DNA from: VMDJ01 sp965659945
Lineage (GTDB): Bacteria; Pseudomonadota; Gammaproteobacteria; Chromatiales; Chromatiaceae
Direction: 5' to 3'
Length of the DNA: 39,756 nt
Assembly: GCA_965659945.1 (NCBI GenBank)
Contig: CBFHYJ010000010.1
Coordinates: 1 to 39,756 of the forward strand
Shown here one piece after another: positions 39,069-39,756 of the stretch. The first letter of the stretch is position 1. Each line of letters opens with the position of its first letter. The notes under the pieces were generated by a model. It made no database searches. It was given only the letters and a program-made list of their open reading frames with translations, and had not been told where the DNA came from. Made by a program: the position numbers and the translations under genes.

Positions 39069-39756
39069 TTACTTCGCGTAACCTAAGCCCTTAAGCGCTT
39101 CGGTTATCTCATCAAGGATCGCAGGATCATCAATGGTCGCTGGCATCTTCCACTCAGTACCGTCAGCAATGCTTGACATAGTGCCACGCAGAATCTTGCC
39201 CGAACGCGTCTTTGGCAAACGCTTAACAACGGTAACCAGCTTAAACGCAGCCACAGGACCAATCAGATCACGCACGCGCTGAATCAACTCTTTGCGTAGC
39301 TCATCCACGTCGCGGTCAACACCGGCCTTGAGAACAACCATGCCTAATGGCATTTGGCCTTTAAGTGCATCAGCAACACCGATAACCGCACATTCAGCGA
39401 TATCCGCATGACCTGCGAGAACCTCTTCCATCGCACCAGTTGATAAACGGTGACCTGCAACGTTAATCACGTCGTCAGTACGCGACATAATCCAAAGATA
39501 GTCATCTTCATCTTTGAATCCAGCATCACCTGTTAGGTAATAGCCTGGATATTTAGATAAGTACGAATCGATAAAGCGTTGGTCGTTATTCCACAGTGTT
39601 GGCAAACACGATGGTGGCATTGGCAACTTAACCACGATATTACCCATATCCCCTGCTGCCTTTTCGTTACCCTCTTCGTCCAACACTTGAACGTCATAAC
39701 CCGGCATAGCAACCGTTGGTGAGCCAGGCTTAACTTCCATCGGCTCAATACCTAAT
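39069..39756 (-). CDS. prpE: Propionyl-CoA synthetase PrpE, C-terminal part (5' end outside the window)
   Basis: PrpE activates propionate to propionyl-CoA through a propionyl-adenylate. Only the last ~229 residues are present; the reading frame is open to the window edge, where LGIEPMEVKPGSPTVAMPGYD continues it, so the ATG at 39740 is internal. The visible part has the AMP-forming ligase segments YYLTGDAGFKDEDDYLWIMSRTDDVINVAGHRLS (A8 region) and the terminal KLVTVVKRLPKTRSGKILRGTM with the catalytic lysine. It is the first visible gene of the prp string, and its stop touches the gntR start. Confidence 0.93.
   Translation of the reverse strand, partial: LGIEPMEVKPGSPTVAMPGYDVQVLDEEGNEKAAGDMGNIVVKLPMPPSCLPTLWNNDQRFIDSYLSKYPGYYLTGDAGFKDEDDYLWIMSRTDDVINVAGHRLSTGAMEEVLAGHADIAECAVIGVADALKGQMPLGMVVLKAGVDRDVDELRKELIQRVRDLIGPVAAFKLVTVVKRLPKTRSGKILRGTMSSIADGTEWKMPATIDDPAILDEITEALKGLGYAK

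Noticed and set aside
39533..39748. Alternative minus-strand frame in the prpE fragment
   Set aside because: It is out of frame with conserved PrpE segments.

Overview
This window reads as a chromosomal core-genome segment of a free-living, probably marine, gammaproteobacterium of moderate G+C. The basis is gene order: icd-rluE-mnmA-hflD-purB and grpE/nadK/recN/bamE/rnfH/ratA/smpB/ssrA are both gammaproteobacterial arrangements. The tmRNA tag (ANDDNYALAA) differs from the E. coli tag by one residue. A TRAP transporter and a Na+ symporter suggest a marine or saline habitat; that is inference, and the genus cannot be named. I saw no insertion sequence, prophage, CRISPR array, rRNA or tRNA gene. 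The only stable RNA gene found is ssrA.

Layout. 1-8964: icd (-), then rluE, mnmA, hflD, a small secreted repeat protein and purB (+), an OmpA-type lipoprotein-like/periplasmic protein (-), and a DMT exporter, the ribosomal oxygenase roxA and a GNAT acetyltransferase (+). 8906-11749 (-): lapA-lapB-pyrF-nudF-like operon with start/stop overlaps. 11909-12918 (+): a short-chain dehydrogenase and an unknown 99-residue protein. 12915-18774 (-): the heat-shock cluster hrcA-grpE-dnaK-dnaJ followed by dapB. 18876-21421 (+): nadK-recN. 21418-26792: gmhB, fur, bamE, rnfH, smpB, ratA, an NSS-family symporter, ssrA and a DUF599 membrane protein. 26789-31198 (-): TRAP genes dctP-dctQ-dctM followed directly by malic enzyme. 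31413-39756 (-): apbE plus a methylcitrate-cycle operon, prpE (5' end outside the window)-gntR-prpB-prpC-acnD-prpF.

How it works together. The heat-shock cluster carries two near-consensus sigma-32 promoters, one before grpE (its -35 lies in the last codons of hrcA) and one before dnaK. hrcA has its own sigma-70-type promoter. The TRAP operon plus malic enzyme looks like one unit for taking up a C4-dicarboxylate and converting it to pyruvate. The prp operon activates propionate, condenses propionyl-CoA with oxaloacetate, isomerises through the AcnD/PrpF route and cleaves to pyruvate and succinate, with a GntR/FCD regulator encoded inside the operon. SmpB and tmRNA, both of the trans-translation system, lie within 2.7 kb.

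The window is mostly well-known biology. I did not find a convincing new multi-gene system. The most unusual signals are the repeated use of TTAA as a shared stop at four of six convergent junctions, a 10-bp inverted repeat between icd and rluE whose arms match CIRCE half-sites in reversed order, the 20-residue-repeat secreted protein, the altered zinc-site residues in GmhB, and the coupling of the TRAP transporter to malic enzyme.
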